64,000 nucleotides of DNA from Blastococcus sp. Marseille-P5729. GTDB taxonomy: Bacteria > Actinomycetota > Actinomycetes > Mycobacteriales > Antricoccaceae. The notes beneath the pieces were generated by a model. It did not search any database. It was not told the DNA's origin and was given only the letters and a program-made list of their open reading frames with translations. The position numbers and the translations under genes were made by a program. Shown here piece after piece: positions 53,085 to 62,857 of the stretch. The DNA is taken from the NCBI RefSeq assembly GCF_900292035.1, contig NZ_OMPO01000002.1, forward strand, positions 744,001-808,000. Reading direction: 5' to 3'. Numbering within the stretch: the stretch's first letter is position 1; every line of letters starts with the position of its first letter.

Positions 53085-53709
53085 GGCGACCTCCTTCGAG
53101 ATAGGCCCGCACGGTCGCCTCGCGATCGGTAGCAGCGGCATCGAGTCGGTCGGCGTACGCCGCGAGCCGACCCACTAGCTGCGCGTCATGGGCCCCGGCG
53201 ACGCTGCCCGCGGCGTGCAGCTCGCGCATCTGCTCGGACTGCAGCCGCAGCGCGTCGGCGCGAGCGAGCTCCTCGGCCTGATCGAAGTAACCGATCGCGT
53301 GAGACTCGGCGAATCTCAGCAGATCGCGAGCGAGCGGCTGAGTCATCCGCATCGAGATCACGTCTCCGCGCCTGAGCGCCGCCTGGAGCTTGCCTTCGCT
53401 GCCCACCACAAGACGTATCGGGTACGGCACAGTCAAAGCGAGAACGAACACGACGATCAAGACGATGCCCGTGATCGTCCGCCCGGGAGATCGGTCATCA
53501 GCGTTGGTCAACAGCAGCAGCGACACGAACCAGAGCACGAACACGGCCAGGCTGGCGATGGGGATGCTCACGGATGAACCGACCGGGATCCACGCGCCGC
53601 GGCGTCCGAAGTAGATCAGCTTCTCTTGCTCATCGAGATAGCCGCCCAGGACCTGCTTACCGAAGACCGCGCTGTCGATACCGTGCAACGGCCGAATATC
53701 GTCGTCCAT
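53077..53709 (-). CDS. Two-helix membrane protein (Z)
   Basis: 210 residues, ATG 53709 (MDDDIRPLHGIDSAVF). Two membrane helices (IPIASLAVFVLWFVSLLLL; TGIVLIVVFVLALTVPYPI) then a helical cytoplasmic domain (ADALRLQSEQMRELHAAGS, LAAYADRLDAAATDRE). Same plan and length as the downstream gene, though sequence similarity is low. Unknown function. Confidence 0.65.
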   Translation of the reverse strand: MDDDIRPLHGIDSAVFGKQVLGGYLDEQEKLIYFGRRGAWIPVGSSVSIPIASLAVFVLWFVSLLLLTNADDRSPGRTITGIVLIVVFVLALTVPYPIRLVVGSEGKLQAALRRGDVISMRMTQPLARDLLRFAESHAIGYFDQAEELARADALRLQSEQMRELHAAGSVAGAHDAQLVGRLAAYADRLDAAATDREATVRAYLEGGRRG

Positions 53710-53774
53710 CGTCCCGCCCAACCGTGCTCGCCTGCCCTGATGGCGGCTTGGAGTTCATCCTAGGGGTGCGAGTT

Positions 53775-53866
53775 CCCCACAAGGCAGCTGTCTTCGTCGT
53801 ACGCCACGGGCCCTCGTACAGCTCGGCGCACATCGCGGCAGTGAGATGCCCTGCGGCGCGAATGAC
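53775..53866 (-). pseudogene. Remnant of the 3' end of a Y1-like gene
   Basis: About 90 bases encode IRAAGHLTAAMCAELYEGP, parallel to IRAAGRMTAAMYAELYEGQ at the end of the 52452 gene, including the following TCGTCGTACGCC segment, with a small indel. No open gene remains. It marks a second duplicated unit next to the 53869 gene. Confidence 0.7.
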
Positions 53867-53868
53867 GA

Positions 53869-54456
53869 TTAGATGCGCTTGAGCTTCGACTGGGGATCGA
53901 CGACGCCGAGGTCGGCGAGCTGCGCGACGGCGTCCTTCACACTCGCGGACATCTCGGCGCGGTCGGTCGCCAGCGAGGTCTCGATGACGACGTGCGTCTG
54001 CGTGCCGTCGAAGCTGAGCAGGATGTCGCCAGAGTGTCCGCCCGCGCCGGGAGGGCCGCCCGCATCGGTGACAGCGACGAGGTCGGAGACGGCGTCCGAC
54101 CACCCCGGCTGATACCCGATCGCGCTGTCTACCGCCAGCTCCCCGGCGACGTTGTCGCACTCCAGGTGAAGCAGCACGTGCTCCTCACCGTTCGACTGGG
54201 CAGCGGCGGTGAGGTCGGGCAGGTGCTGTTGCATGAGCGCGTCGAGATCGGTGCAGGACGCCGTCTGCAGCTCGGCCGCCGGTGTCAGAGCAGGCGTCGA
54301 AGAGCCCGCCGTACTCGATGCGGCATCCGACCCGGCTGACTCGCCCTCCTTGTCGAGCGTGTCGCTCAGGTAGAACATCAGGACGGCGTATCCAACGAGC
54401 AGCACGGCGGCGAGGCCGATGACGGCCCACGCCAGCTTGCCCAGCACCTCCCGCAT
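53869..54456 (-). CDS. Membrane-anchored hypothetical protein (paralogue X2)
   Basis: 195 residues. One N-terminal helix (LAWAVIGLAAVLLVGYAVLMFYL), a Ser/Ala/Thr linker, and an extracytoplasmic domain with SCTDLDALMQ, HLECDNVAGELAVDS, IGYQPGW and a closing VAQLADLGVVDPQSKLKRI. These align with the C-terminal domain of the 50525 protein, so the two are paralogues. Lies just downstream of clpC in the same direction. Confidence 0.65.
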   Translation of the reverse strand: MREVLGKLAWAVIGLAAVLLVGYAVLMFYLSDTLDKEGESAGSDAASSTAGSSTPALTPAAELQTASCTDLDALMQQHLPDLTAAAQSNGEEHVLLHLECDNVAGELAVDSAIGYQPGWSDAVSDLVAVTDAGGPPGAGGHSGDILLSFDGTQTHVVIETSLATDRAEMSASVKDAVAQLADLGVVDPQSKLKRI

Positions 54457-54512
54457 TCACGCTCCTCGTCATCATCCACCGGGTCATGAGTAGTCATCGC
54501 CCGCCACACGCA

Positions 54513-54569
54513 TCTGCGGGGCGGTGGAGCACGCTATCGGTTAGATAGCGCGCCCCACTGCCCCGCAGA
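54513..54569 (-). repeat. Palindrome family B (copy 3), terminator of clpC
   Basis: 26-base arms (54513-54538, 54544-54569), loop GGTTA, 27 bases after the clpC stop. Mismatches convert to G-U pairs in minus-strand RNA. Duplicated at 51955-52011 along with the clpC 3' end. Confidence 0.85.
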
Positions 54570-54596
54570 AGCAGAACGTCGCAGGCAGGACCGGCC

Positions 54597-57248
54597 CTAG
54601 ATGGTGGCGCCTCCGCCGGCGCTGTCACCGGACGGCGTCCCGTGGTCAGGAGACGACCCTGGAGAAGCCTCCGGAACAGCACCGGTGCCGCCGATCTGGT
54701 CGATCGTGGTGCTGGCCTCGTCTCCGCCGACCTTCACCGGCTCTGCGCGCTTCTCGCTGCTGAAGGAGAAGTGGAAGTCGAGCAGCTTGTTCTTGTCCGC
54801 GGCGAGGATCTGATCCAGCGGCAGGGACTTGCCGTCGGCGTCGATCACGTCGACCTTGATCACCGATCCGGACTCGATCTCGCCATAGAGGATCTTCTCC
54901 GAGAGCGGGTCCTCGATGTCGCGCTGGATCTCGCGGCGCAGCGGACGGGCACCCATGACCGGGTCGAAGCCCTTGCGTGCGAGCAGGTTCTTCGCGGTCT
55001 CGGTGAGCTCGATGGTGAGGTCCTTCTGGGCCAGCTGCTCGCCGACGCGGGCGATCATCAGGTCGACCATCTGGACGATCTGCTCCTGGGTGAGCTGGTG
55101 GAAGACCACGATGTCGTCGATGCGGTTGAGGAACTCCGGTCGGAAGTTCTTCTTCAGCTCGTCGTTCACCTTGAGCTTCATGCGCTCGTAGCTGGAGCTG
55201 TCGTCGTTGCCGGACTGGAAGCCCAGGCCGACAGCCTTCGAGACGTCCTTGGTGCCGAGGTTGGTGGTCAGGATCAGCACCGTGTTCTTGAAGTCGACGA
55301 TGCGGCCCTGGCCGTCGGTGAGACGTCCCTCCTCGAGCACCTGCAGGAGCGTGTTGAACACGTCCGGGTGCGCCTTCTCGATCTCGTCGAACAGGACGAC
55401 GGAGAACGGCTTGCGGCGCACCTTCTCGGTGAGCTGTCCGCCCTCGTCGTACCCGACGTAACCCGGAGGGGCACCGACGAGCCGCGAGACGGTGTAACGG
55501 TCGTGGAACTCCGACATGTCGATCTGGATCAACGCATCGGAGTCACCGAACAGGAACTCCGCGAGCGCCTTGGCGGTCTCGGTCTTGCCGACGCCCGAGG
55601 GGCCGGCGAAGATGAACGAGCCACCGGGACGCCTGGGGTCCTTCAGGCCGGCGCGGGTGCGGCGGATCGCCTGCGAGACCGACGTGATGGCGTCGTCCTG
55701 GCCGATGATCGTCTTGTGGAGCTCGTCCTCCATGCGCAGCAGGCGGGTGGTCTCCTCCTCGGTGAGCTTGAAGACCGGGATGCCGGTCCAGTTGGCCAGC
55801 ACCTCGGCGATCTGCTCCTCGCCGACCTCGCTGATGACGTCGAGGTCGCCCTGGCGCCACTGCTCCTCGCGCTCGGCCTTCTTCTCCTGAAGCTTGCGCT
55901 CGTCGTCGCGGAGCTTGGCGGCGCGCTCGAAGTCCTGCGAGTCGATGGCCGATTCCTTCTCGCGGCGTACGCCGGCGATCTTGTCGTCGTACTCGCGCAG
56001 GTCCGGCGGGGCGGTCATCCGCTTGATGCGCATCCGGGCGCCGGCCTCGTCGATAAGGTCGATGGCCTTGTCGGGCAGGAACCGGTCGCTGATGTAGCGA
56101 TCGGCCAGCTGCGCGGCGGCGACCAGCGCGTCGTCGGTGATGGAGATGCGGTGGTGCGCCTCGTAGCGGTCGCGCAGGCCCTTGAGGATCTCGATGGTGT
56201 GCTGCAGCGACGGCTCGCCGACCTGGATCGGCTGGAAGCGACGCTCCAGGGCGGCGTCCTTCTCGAGGTGCTTGCGGTACTCATCGAGCGTGGTCGCGCC
56301 GATGGTCTGCAGCTCGCCGCGGGCCAGCATCGGCTTGAGAATGTTGGCCGCGTCGATCGCGCCCTCGGCGGCGCCGGCTCCGACGAGGGTGTGAATCTCA
56401 TCGATGAACAGGATGATGTCGCCGCGGGTGCGGATCTCCTTGAGGACCTTCTTCAGCCGCTCCTCGAAGTCACCGCGGTAGCGCGATCCGGCGACGAGCG
56501 CGCCGAGGTCGAGGGTGTAGAGCTGCTTGTCCTTCAGCGTTTCGGGGACGTCGCCCTTGACGATCGCCTGGGCGAGGCCCTCGACGACGGCGGTCTTGCC
56601 GACGCCGGGCTCACCGATCAGCACCGGGTTGTTCTTGGTGCGGCGACTGAGCACCTGCATCACGCGCTCGATCTCCTTCTCGCGCCCGATGACCGGGTCG
56701 AGCTTGCCCTCGCGGGCGGAGGCGGTGAGGTTGCGGCCGAACTGGTCGAGCACCAGGCTGGACGACGGCGTCCCCTCGGCGGGCGCGCCGGCGGGCGCGG
56801 GCTCCTTGCCCTGGTAGCCCTGCAGCAGCTGGATGACCTGGGTGCGGACGCGGTTGAGCTCGGCGCCGAGCTTGACCAGGACCTGGGCGGCGACGCCCTC
56901 GCCCTCACGGATCAGGCCGAGCAGGATGTGCTCGGTGCCGATGTAGGTGTGGCCGAGCTGCAGCGCCTCACGCAGCGACAGCTCGAGCACCTTCTTGGCG
57001 CGCGGGGTGAACGGGATGTGCCCGGTCGGCGCCTGCTGGCCCTCGCCGATGATCTCCTCGACCTGGCTGCGGACGGCCTCCAGCGAGATGTTCAGCGACT
57101 CGAGCGCCTTGGCCGCTACGCCCTCACCCTCATGGATCAGGCCCAGCAGGATGTGCTCGGTGCCGATGTAGTTATGCGAGAGCATGCGGGCTTCTTCTTG
57201 CGCGAGTACGACGACTCGGCGGGCCCGGTCAGTAAAGCGTTCGAACAT
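54597..57248 (-). CDS. clpC: ATP-dependent Clp protease ATP-binding subunit ClpC
   Basis: 883 residues. Two Clp_N repeats ([15 protein letters not shown] and [15 protein letters not shown], residues ~1-145), first AAA module with GEPGVGKT (~210), a middle/UVR segment ([15 protein letters not shown]), second AAA module with GPSGVGKTE (~555), and the C-terminal D2 small domain. It unfolds substrates for ClpP. The tail is unusual: ~35 residues rich in G/S/P ([23 protein letters not shown]). Alone in its operon; strong terminator hairpin downstream. Its 3' ~350 bases are duplicated at 52039-52395. Confidence 0.97.
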   Translation of the reverse strand: MFERFTDRARRVVVLAQEEARMLSHNYIGTEHILLGLIHEGEGVAAKALESLNISLEAVRSQVEEIIGEGQQAPTGHIPFTPRAKKVLELSLREALQLGHTYIGTEHILLGLIREGEGVAAQVLVKLGAELNRVRTQVIQLLQGYQGKEPAPAGAPAEGTPSSSLVLDQFGRNLTASAREGKLDPVIGREKEIERVMQVLSRRTKNNPVLIGEPGVGKTAVVEGLAQAIVKGDVPETLKDKQLYTLDLGALVAGSRYRGDFEERLKKVLKEIRTRGDIILFIDEIHTLVGAGAAEGAIDAANILKPMLARGELQTIGATTLDEYRKHLEKDAALERRFQPIQVGEPSLQHTIEILKGLRDRYEAHHRISITDDALVAAAQLADRYISDRFLPDKAIDLIDEAGARMRIKRMTAPPDLREYDDKIAGVRREKESAIDSQDFERAAKLRDDERKLQEKKAEREEQWRQGDLDVISEVGEEQIAEVLANWTGIPVFKLTEEETTRLLRMEDELHKTIIGQDDAITSVSQAIRRTRAGLKDPRRPGGSFIFAGPSGVGKTETAKALAEFLFGDSDALIQIDMSEFHDRYTVSRLVGAPPGYVGYDEGGQLTEKVRRKPFSVVLFDEIEKAHPDVFNTLLQVLEEGRLTDGQGRIVDFKNTVLILTTNLGTKDVSKAVGLGFQSGNDDSSSYERMKLKVNDELKKNFRPEFLNRIDDIVVFHQLTQEQIVQMVDLMIARVGEQLAQKDLTIELTETAKNLLARKGFDPVMGARPLRREIQRDIEDPLSEKILYGEIESGSVIKVDVIDADGKSLPLDQILAADKNKLLDFHFSFSSEKRAEPVKVGGDEASTTIDQIGGTGAVPEASPGSSPDHGTPSGDSAGGGATI

Positions 57249-57547
57249 GCGTCTGTCTCCTTCAAGGCCGCTCCCGTAGGAAGCAGCGCGCAGGGCGCCG
57301 GAGCGGTCATCCCATTAAACGACGCCTTCGCCCGGGTTTCTTCCTCTCGAGCGGTTCAGTGGGTACGCCGGGAGCGAACGCGGAGACCACCAACCCTCGA
57401 CCGAAAAGGCTCGAAGGCTGCGTACGCCTTCGCGTTAGCCCTAGGATCATACGAGAACTACACACGGAGCTAGATACGCACAACGAAAGGCCGAGTGGAG
57501 ATGCTCTTTGAGCTCGTGCTTCCTCGGTGTTTGCGGACGGACCCCTA
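57249..57547. other. Divergent intergenic region of clpC and the defence operon, with a mini-ORF
   Basis: About 300 bases with no other gene. It must hold the clpC promoter (minus) and the promoter of the operon at 57548 (plus). A 15-codon frame, ATG 57501 to TAG 57546-57548 (MLFELVLPRCLRTDP), ends on the GTG start of the next gene (TAGTG). It could be a leader peptide or the true gene start broken by a frame change. Confidence 0.55.
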
Positions 57548-60373
57548 GTGGCCAGCCGGATCACCGACTACCAGGCCAAGTACTACGCACATGAGTTGCA
57601 GCGCAGCTACGCGAACGATCACGTCGGCAAGCTCGCCGGGCTCCTGTTCGACGCCCAGGTGGAGCCGAAGCCGCACCAGATCGACGCCGCCCTATTCGCT
57701 CTGCAGACACCGTTCCTGCCGGGCGTGATCCTCGCTGATGAGGTTGGCCTCGGTAAGACGATTGAGGCGGGCATCGTCATCTCGCAGTACTGGGCGGAGC
57801 GTCGTCGCAGCATCCTGATCGTCGCCCCGTCGAGCCTGCGCCAGCAGTGGCAGCAGGACCGCGTGGCGGTCGTCGGCAACGAGATTGCTGCAGGTCAAGC
57901 GCGTGACCGCGGGGAGGGCATGCAGGTTCGGACCTTGTGGGGGGAGATCGCCCGCCAGCTCGGCGGTCGCGAGGCCTACGACATGCTCGCGGACTCTGAT
58001 GCCAACAGCACGAGTCCTGGAGACCTGCTGCGGGAGCTCCTTGCGAAGTACGCCCCCTGCGTGATCCTCATTGACGAGTGGGTCGCCTACGCCCGCCAGC
58101 TGAGTGAGGAAGCGCTCCCAGGCGGAACTTTCGAGACACAGTTCACCTTTGCTCAGGCCCTCACGGAAGCGGTCGCGGCAACACCGGGCGCTCTGCTGCT
58201 CGTGTCGATCCCAGCCAGCGACGTCCGACGCGAGGATGGTGACGCGGGCGGCCCACTCGCCTCCGACCTCGAGACTGGCGGCGAGCACGGAAAGGCAGCG
58301 CTCAAGAGACTCGAGCACGTCGTGGGACGCGTCGCACACCAGTGGCACCCCGCCTCGGCTCAGGAGTCCTTCGAGATCGTGCGTCGACGGTTGTTCGAGC
58401 AGCCAGATGCGGCAGCTCTGCGTGCAATCAACGCCACCGCCCGCAAGTTCGTGACCTTCTACCGAGACCACATGGGCGAGTTCCCGCGCGACACGACCGA
58501 GACGTCATACGAGACGCGGATCAAGTCCGCCTATCCGATCCACCCCGAGCTCTTCGCGCGGCTCTACGAGGACTGGTCGACCTTGGAGCGGTTCCAACGG
58601 ACCCGCGGCGTCCTGCGGCTGATGAGCGCCGTCGTTCACGACCTCCACGCCTCTGGTGACGACTCCGCGCTGATCATGCCCGGCTCGGTGCCGGTCTCGG
58701 CTCCATCTGTTGTCGGTGAGCTCACGCAGTACGTCGACGTTCATTGGAAGTCCGTCATCGACGCCGACGTCGACGGCACGGACAGCCTGCCGTTCCAGAT
58801 CGACAAAGAACGGCCGCTGTTCGGCGACCGCGGACTCACGCGCCGTATCGCTCGCGCGACCTTCCTCGGATCGGCTGCAACCCTCCAGAGCGCCCACAAG
58901 GGGGTGGAGCGCAAGCACATCTTCCTCGGCGTTGCCATGCCCGGCGACACTGTCGGCAACTTCGGTTCGTCGCTCCAGATGCTCAGCGACCGCGCGTCGT
59001 ACCTGTTCTCGGAGGGCGATCGTTTCTGGTACGACCTCCAACCGTCGCTCAACCGCACCGTGAACGAGCGGGCTGCGAACCTCCACGACGAGGACATCTG
59101 GGCCGAGGTCGTTACCCGGCTGAAGCAGGCGGGGTCGAACGCCGGCGCCGACATCGCATCCACCATCGTCGCTCCGGAGGACTCGTCGGATGTGCCGGAG
59201 GCAGAATCGGTGCGACTCGTGCTGACTCACCCCAAGCACCAGCACAAGAACAAGGACACGGACTCCGGGGCGATCAGGTTCGCCCACGAGGTCGTCAAGT
59301 CACGGGGGAGTGGTAATCGCGAGCGTCGCAACACGCTCGTGTTTCTCGCCCCGGACGAGCAGAGATACGCCGAGCTCGAGTCTGCGGTCCGCCAGCACTT
59401 GGCTTGGCGCAGCGTCGTTCGTGACAAGGACCAGCTCGACCTGACCCAGCAGCGCGTGGCACTCGCCACCTCCAAGGTCGATGAGACGAACAAGATCGTC
59501 GACCAGCGCATCGCCACGAGCTGGATCTGGGCGCTTCACCCGCGCAATCGCGCCGACGACGAGCCCTTTGTGATCGGCGTCGTCAAGGCGGACGGCGACG
59601 AGTCGCGGCTTGCAGTGCGTACGGGCAAGAAACTTGTGCGTGAAGACATCCTTCGTGTCCAGATCGCTGCATCGACCGTGCGATACGACCTCGACTCGAA
59701 GCTTCACCGTGTCTGGAACAAGGGCCCGGTTCGGGTCGGCGATCTGTGGGACTACTACACGAAGCACCCCTACCTCCCGCGGCTGCGTGACAAGGGAGTC
59801 CTGACCGAGGCAATCGCCGAAGTCATGACGGACATCTCCTGGGTTCAGACCGGCTTCGCCCTCGCTACGGGCTACGACGCGACCTCGGGTGAGTTCACAG
59901 GGCTGGCAATCCCGAACGAGGACGTGTTCGGGAGGGTCGATGACGACACCTACCTCGTCGCGCCGCACGCAGCTCAGGCACAACGACAGCGCGAAGAGGC
60001 GACCGCAGAGGAGGCCGCCAAGGCAAAGAAGGCTGCCGAAGGCGACGGCGATGGCGACGACTCCACCACGACCAAGCCGCCCAAGAAGACGACTGCGACG
60101 CCGGAACTGCAATCCGTCAAAGACGGCCGATACCGTGCGCGCTTCGAAGTCGACACCTCGAGGCCCGACGTCATGGGAGAGAGCGTCAAGCAGGCAATCG
60201 AAGAAGTCCTCCGCCACATCGCGGCAGCAGAGGGTGCCGAGAACGTCGAGATCGTCCTCGACGTCCGTGCCGAGAACTCGAGCGGCTTCGGAGAGAACGT
60301 TGTACGCACCGTAAAGGAGAACAGCCGCGTACTCGGCTTCGACGTCAGCGAGTTCGAGGACGTCGAATGGTAG
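57548..60373 (+). CDS. SNF2-helicase N terminus fused to DUF499 protein
   Basis: 941 residues from the GTG at 57548. Residues 1-103 match the start of RapA/SNF2-like helicases of defence islands: RITDYQAKYYAHELQRSYA, PHQIDAALFALQTP, motif I LADEVGLGKTIEAG (62-75), motif Ia LIVAPSSLRQQW. At ~104 the sequence becomes a DUF499 protein from its middle onward: RVAVVGNEIAAGQ, VRTLWGEIARQLGG, Walker-B-like CVILIDEWVAYARQL (171-185), NTLVFLAPDEQRYAEL, RVDDDTYLV and a Lys-rich linker near 830. The rest of the helicase and the DUF499 Walker A half are missing, so this is probably an in-frame deletion fusion. First gene of the operon; overlaps the next by 7 nt. Confidence 0.8.
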   Translation: MASRITDYQAKYYAHELQRSYANDHVGKLAGLLFDAQVEPKPHQIDAALFALQTPFLPGVILADEVGLGKTIEAGIVISQYWAERRRSILIVAPSSLRQQWQQDRVAVVGNEIAAGQARDRGEGMQVRTLWGEIARQLGGREAYDMLADSDANSTSPGDLLRELLAKYAPCVILIDEWVAYARQLSEEALPGGTFETQFTFAQALTEAVAATPGALLLVSIPASDVRREDGDAGGPLASDLETGGEHGKAALKRLEHVVGRVAHQWHPASAQESFEIVRRRLFEQPDAAALRAINATARKFVTFYRDHMGEFPRDTTETSYETRIKSAYPIHPELFARLYEDWSTLERFQRTRGVLRLMSAVVHDLHASGDDSALIMPGSVPVSAPSVVGELTQYVDVHWKSVIDADVDGTDSLPFQIDKERPLFGDRGLTRRIARATFLGSAATLQSAHKGVERKHIFLGVAMPGDTVGNFGSSLQMLSDRASYLFSEGDRFWYDLQPSLNRTVNERAANLHDEDIWAEVVTRLKQAGSNAGADIASTIVAPEDSSDVPEAESVRLVLTHPKHQHKNKDTDSGAIRFAHEVVKSRGSGNRERRNTLVFLAPDEQRYAELESAVRQHLAWRSVVRDKDQLDLTQQRVALATSKVDETNKIVDQRIATSWIWALHPRNRADDEPFVIGVVKADGDESRLAVRTGKKLVREDILRVQIAASTVRYDLDSKLHRVWNKGPVRVGDLWDYYTKHPYLPRLRDKGVLTEAIAEVMTDISWVQTGFALATGYDATSGEFTGLAIPNEDVFGRVDDDTYLVAPHAAQAQRQREEATAEEAAKAKKAAEGDGDGDDSTTTKPPKKTTATPELQSVKDGRYRARFEVDTSRPDVMGESVKQAIEEVLRHIAAAEGAENVEIVLDVRAENSSGFGENVVRTVKENSRVLGFDVSEFEDVEW

Positions 60374-61875
60374 AAGCGAACGATGTCGAGGTCGTCGACA
60401 CGATCAAGCTGAAGCCTGACGCCGGCCTCGTCAAGAGCCTCGGATCGCATCACACCTTCGAGTCGGCAATTGCAGACCTCGTCGACAACTGCATCGACGC
60501 CGAAGCGACCCGGATCTCCGTTCGGCTGCTGACCAAGGACGACCGGTTGGTCCAGATCGAAGTCGTCGACAACGGCAAGGGCATGGACGCAGCCGCCGCC
60601 GACCAGGCGATGACGCTGGGGCACCAGCGCGAGTACGGCGACACCGACCTCGGTCACTTCGGTGTGGGCCTGAAGGCAGCTTCCTTCGGGCACAGCGATG
60701 TCCTGACGGTCTGGTCGAGCCGGTACGGCGCGGTGCCGGTCGGAAGGCGGATCAAGCGCGCCAACTTCTCCAAGGACTTCTCGTGCGAGGTCCTGTCCGC
60801 AGATGCTGCCACCGAGGTCCAGGAACAGCGACAGAAGCAGATCGACGTCGCCTGGGGAACGACAGTCGTCTGGTCCGGGCTGCGCAGCACGTACCACGGC
60901 CGCAATGCCACTGAGGCACGCGAGTGGCTGTCCAAGACCGAGCTCGCAGTACGTCAGCACCTGGGCGTGACCTTCCATCGACTGATAGCGAAGAAGTCCA
61001 TCGTCATCGACGTCCTCGTGGACGAGGTGGAGTTCGCGGATGAGGCGATTGGCACGCCCGTCAAGGCGATCGACCCCTTCGGCTATGCCACGTCCGGCCG
61101 TCCCGGATACCCGAAGACGATCGTCGCCTCGGCGGCCGGCCATGAAGTGAAGCTCGAGTGCCACATCTGGCCCGCCAAGACGGATATCCCCGGTTATCGC
61201 ATCCAGGGGAAGTCCGGCGAGAAGTTCCAGGGGTTCTACATCTACAGGAACGATCGTCTCCTGCAAGTGGGCGGCTGGTCAGCCGCAGCCAACCCCACGG
61301 TTCGGCGCCAATTGGCTCGGGTTGTGATCGATGACGCGTCGGCGATCGGAACTCTGCTGACGATGAACCCGGAGAAGTCGGGACTTCGCGTCGAGGCTGG
61401 GTTCAAGGACGCACTCGCACAGGCGTCGGCAGCGGACGGCACAACGTTCGATCAGTACCTCCAAGACGCCGAGGACACGTACAAGACCGCCAACAAGCGG
61501 ACCATGAAGCGTCACCCGGTCATCGCGCCCGACCGCGGCTTCGCGCCAGCAGTACGCAAGCAGATCGAGGCCGAGCTCGGTCTGATCAAGTCCGACTCAT
61601 TGGAGATCCGCTGGACCCGCATGCCGGAGGGCGAGTTCTTCGACATCGACTTCGGGAACAGCACCTTGCTCCTCAACCAGCGATACCGGTGGATGTTTGC
61701 TCCCCAAGGGAGCAGCCTGAATGACGCACCCCTGGTCAAGGCCCTGATGTTCCTGCTGACTCACCAGATCTTTGAGGGCGCCAACCTGGGTCCGAAGGAC
61801 AAGGACAACATCGCCCTTTGGCGCGCCATCCTCGGTGCAGCCGTCGAGGCTGAGGAGGAGATGCGCTATGAGTGA
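60367..61875 (+). CDS. MORC/MutL-like GHKL ATPase of a Z1-type defence system
   Basis: 502 residues. GHKL fold with N box FESAIADLVDNCIDA (31-45), G1 VDNGKGMD (67-74) and G2 LGHFGVGLKAAS (95-106). The second lobe includes QGFYIYRNDRLLQVGGW, the S5-like arm typical of MutL/MORC proteins of restriction-type operons. No endonuclease motif of MutL is present. ATP-driven dimer clamp on DNA is expected. Translationally coupled on both sides (7- and 8-nt overlaps). It is the MORC element of MORC-Z1 (MZA-like) systems. Confidence 0.9.
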   Translation: MVEANDVEVVDTIKLKPDAGLVKSLGSHHTFESAIADLVDNCIDAEATRISVRLLTKDDRLVQIEVVDNGKGMDAAAADQAMTLGHQREYGDTDLGHFGVGLKAASFGHSDVLTVWSSRYGAVPVGRRIKRANFSKDFSCEVLSADAATEVQEQRQKQIDVAWGTTVVWSGLRSTYHGRNATEAREWLSKTELAVRQHLGVTFHRLIAKKSIVIDVLVDEVEFADEAIGTPVKAIDPFGYATSGRPGYPKTIVASAAGHEVKLECHIWPAKTDIPGYRIQGKSGEKFQGFYIYRNDRLLQVGGWSAAANPTVRRQLARVVIDDASAIGTLLTMNPEKSGLRVEAGFKDALAQASAADGTTFDQYLQDAEDTYKTANKRTMKRHPVIAPDRGFAPAVRKQIEAELGLIKSDSLEIRWTRMPEGEFFDIDFGNSTLLLNQRYRWMFAPQGSSLNDAPLVKALMFLLTHQIFEGANLGPKDKDNIALWRAILGAAVEAEEEMRYE

Positions 61876-62857
61876 GCCACTGAACGATGCCCGTCACTAC
61901 TCCCTCGCGAACGTGGATGCCTTCTGGGCGGCCGGCAACCCGGTGGTCCTTCCCATCAGCGGGACGCCCTCCTGCACGCTCGACATCCATCCGGCACTCG
62001 GGACGATCACGCTCACGACCCCCTTCGTCCCGCCGGAGCCAGACGTCGCGAAGTGGCGCAACATCACCTTCAAGCCAGTGGCTTCGGACGACGGAGACAT
62101 GGCTGAACTGACCGTCTCGGTTGATGACAACCTCCACGGCGCGTACGGGCTGCTTACGAGCATCGCCGACGAGCTCCAGATCGAGGGCGAGCCCCTCGCC
62201 GTGGCCGTGGCATCGGCCATCCAGAGACACCGAGGAATGTTCGCAGGCAAGGCCGGTCTCAGTCCCGACAAGGAGATTGGCCTCTTCGGCGAGCTCCTCG
62301 TCCTTGAGTACCTGATCAACAAGATCGGCGCCGGCCCGGCGGTGGCATCCTGGCAAGGGCCCCTTTCGGAGGAGCACGATTTCGTCTTCGGCGAGGTTCA
62401 CCTAGAAATCAAAACGACATCTGGGGAGCAGCGTCGTCACATGACGCACGGCTTCACCCAGCTCGTTCCTCTGCGCGGCGTACCGCTCAGCTTGGTCTCG
62501 ATTCAGCTGACGCGCAGCAACATCGAAGGCGGGCGCACCCTGTCGCAGCTGGTGTCGCAGATCCGCGCGAAGTCCGGCGGCCACCGCCCGAAGGTCGACG
62601 AAGCTCTCGAAGCCGTTGGTTGGAGGGACGACGACGCCGAGCTCTACTCAACGTTCTGGGCCAAGCGCAGTGAGTTCAGGGCATACGACGTCGATGACCG
62701 GTTCCCGGCACTGACCCTCGACCGACTCGGCCAGGTCGTCCCGAACATCAAGGTTGTGTCGGACCTCTCGTACAGAGTGGACGTCACCCACTTTCAGAAC
62801 CACACGTTGCCTGGCGCGCTTGCCGCACTTGTCGAACCCCCGGAGATTGCCGAATGA
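61868..62857 (+). CDS. PD-(D/E)XK nuclease-like protein (DUF4420 type)
   Basis: 329 residues. The central PD-(D/E)XK core is complete by motif: Glu in LFGELLVLEYLI (E142), Asp in EEHDFVFGE (D171), and E180-x-K182 in HLEIKTTSGEQ, spacing as expected. The N-terminal 120 residues are a beta-rich domain; the C-terminal 100 include a small helical part. Such proteins follow MORC-type ATPases and precede Z1 ATPases in defence operons, probably as the DNA-cutting component. Overlaps both neighbours (8 and 4 nt). Confidence 0.88.
   Translation: MSEPLNDARHYSLANVDAFWAAGNPVVLPISGTPSCTLDIHPALGTITLTTPFVPPEPDVAKWRNITFKPVASDDGDMAELTVSVDDNLHGAYGLLTSIADELQIEGEPLAVAVASAIQRHRGMFAGKAGLSPDKEIGLFGELLVLEYLINKIGAGPAVASWQGPLSEEHDFVFGEVHLEIKTTSGEQRRHMTHGFTQLVPLRGVPLSLVSIQLTRSNIEGGRTLSQLVSQIRAKSGGHRPKVDEALEAVGWRDDDAELYSTFWAKRSEFRAYDVDDRFPALTLDRLGQVVPNIKVVSDLSYRVDVTHFQNHTLPGALAALVEPPEIAE

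Noticed and set aside
57400-57450. ClgR-type operator before clpC
   Set aside because: CGC and GCG half-sites occur near 57426 but with a 4-base gap, which does not fit the spacing I recall; not enough to claim.
54642-57473. 943-codon open frame antisense to clpC
   Set aside because: Shadow of a high-GC gene; the minus strand encodes an unmistakable full-length ClpC, and the antisense product has no family motifs and a biased Leu/Val/Asp composition.
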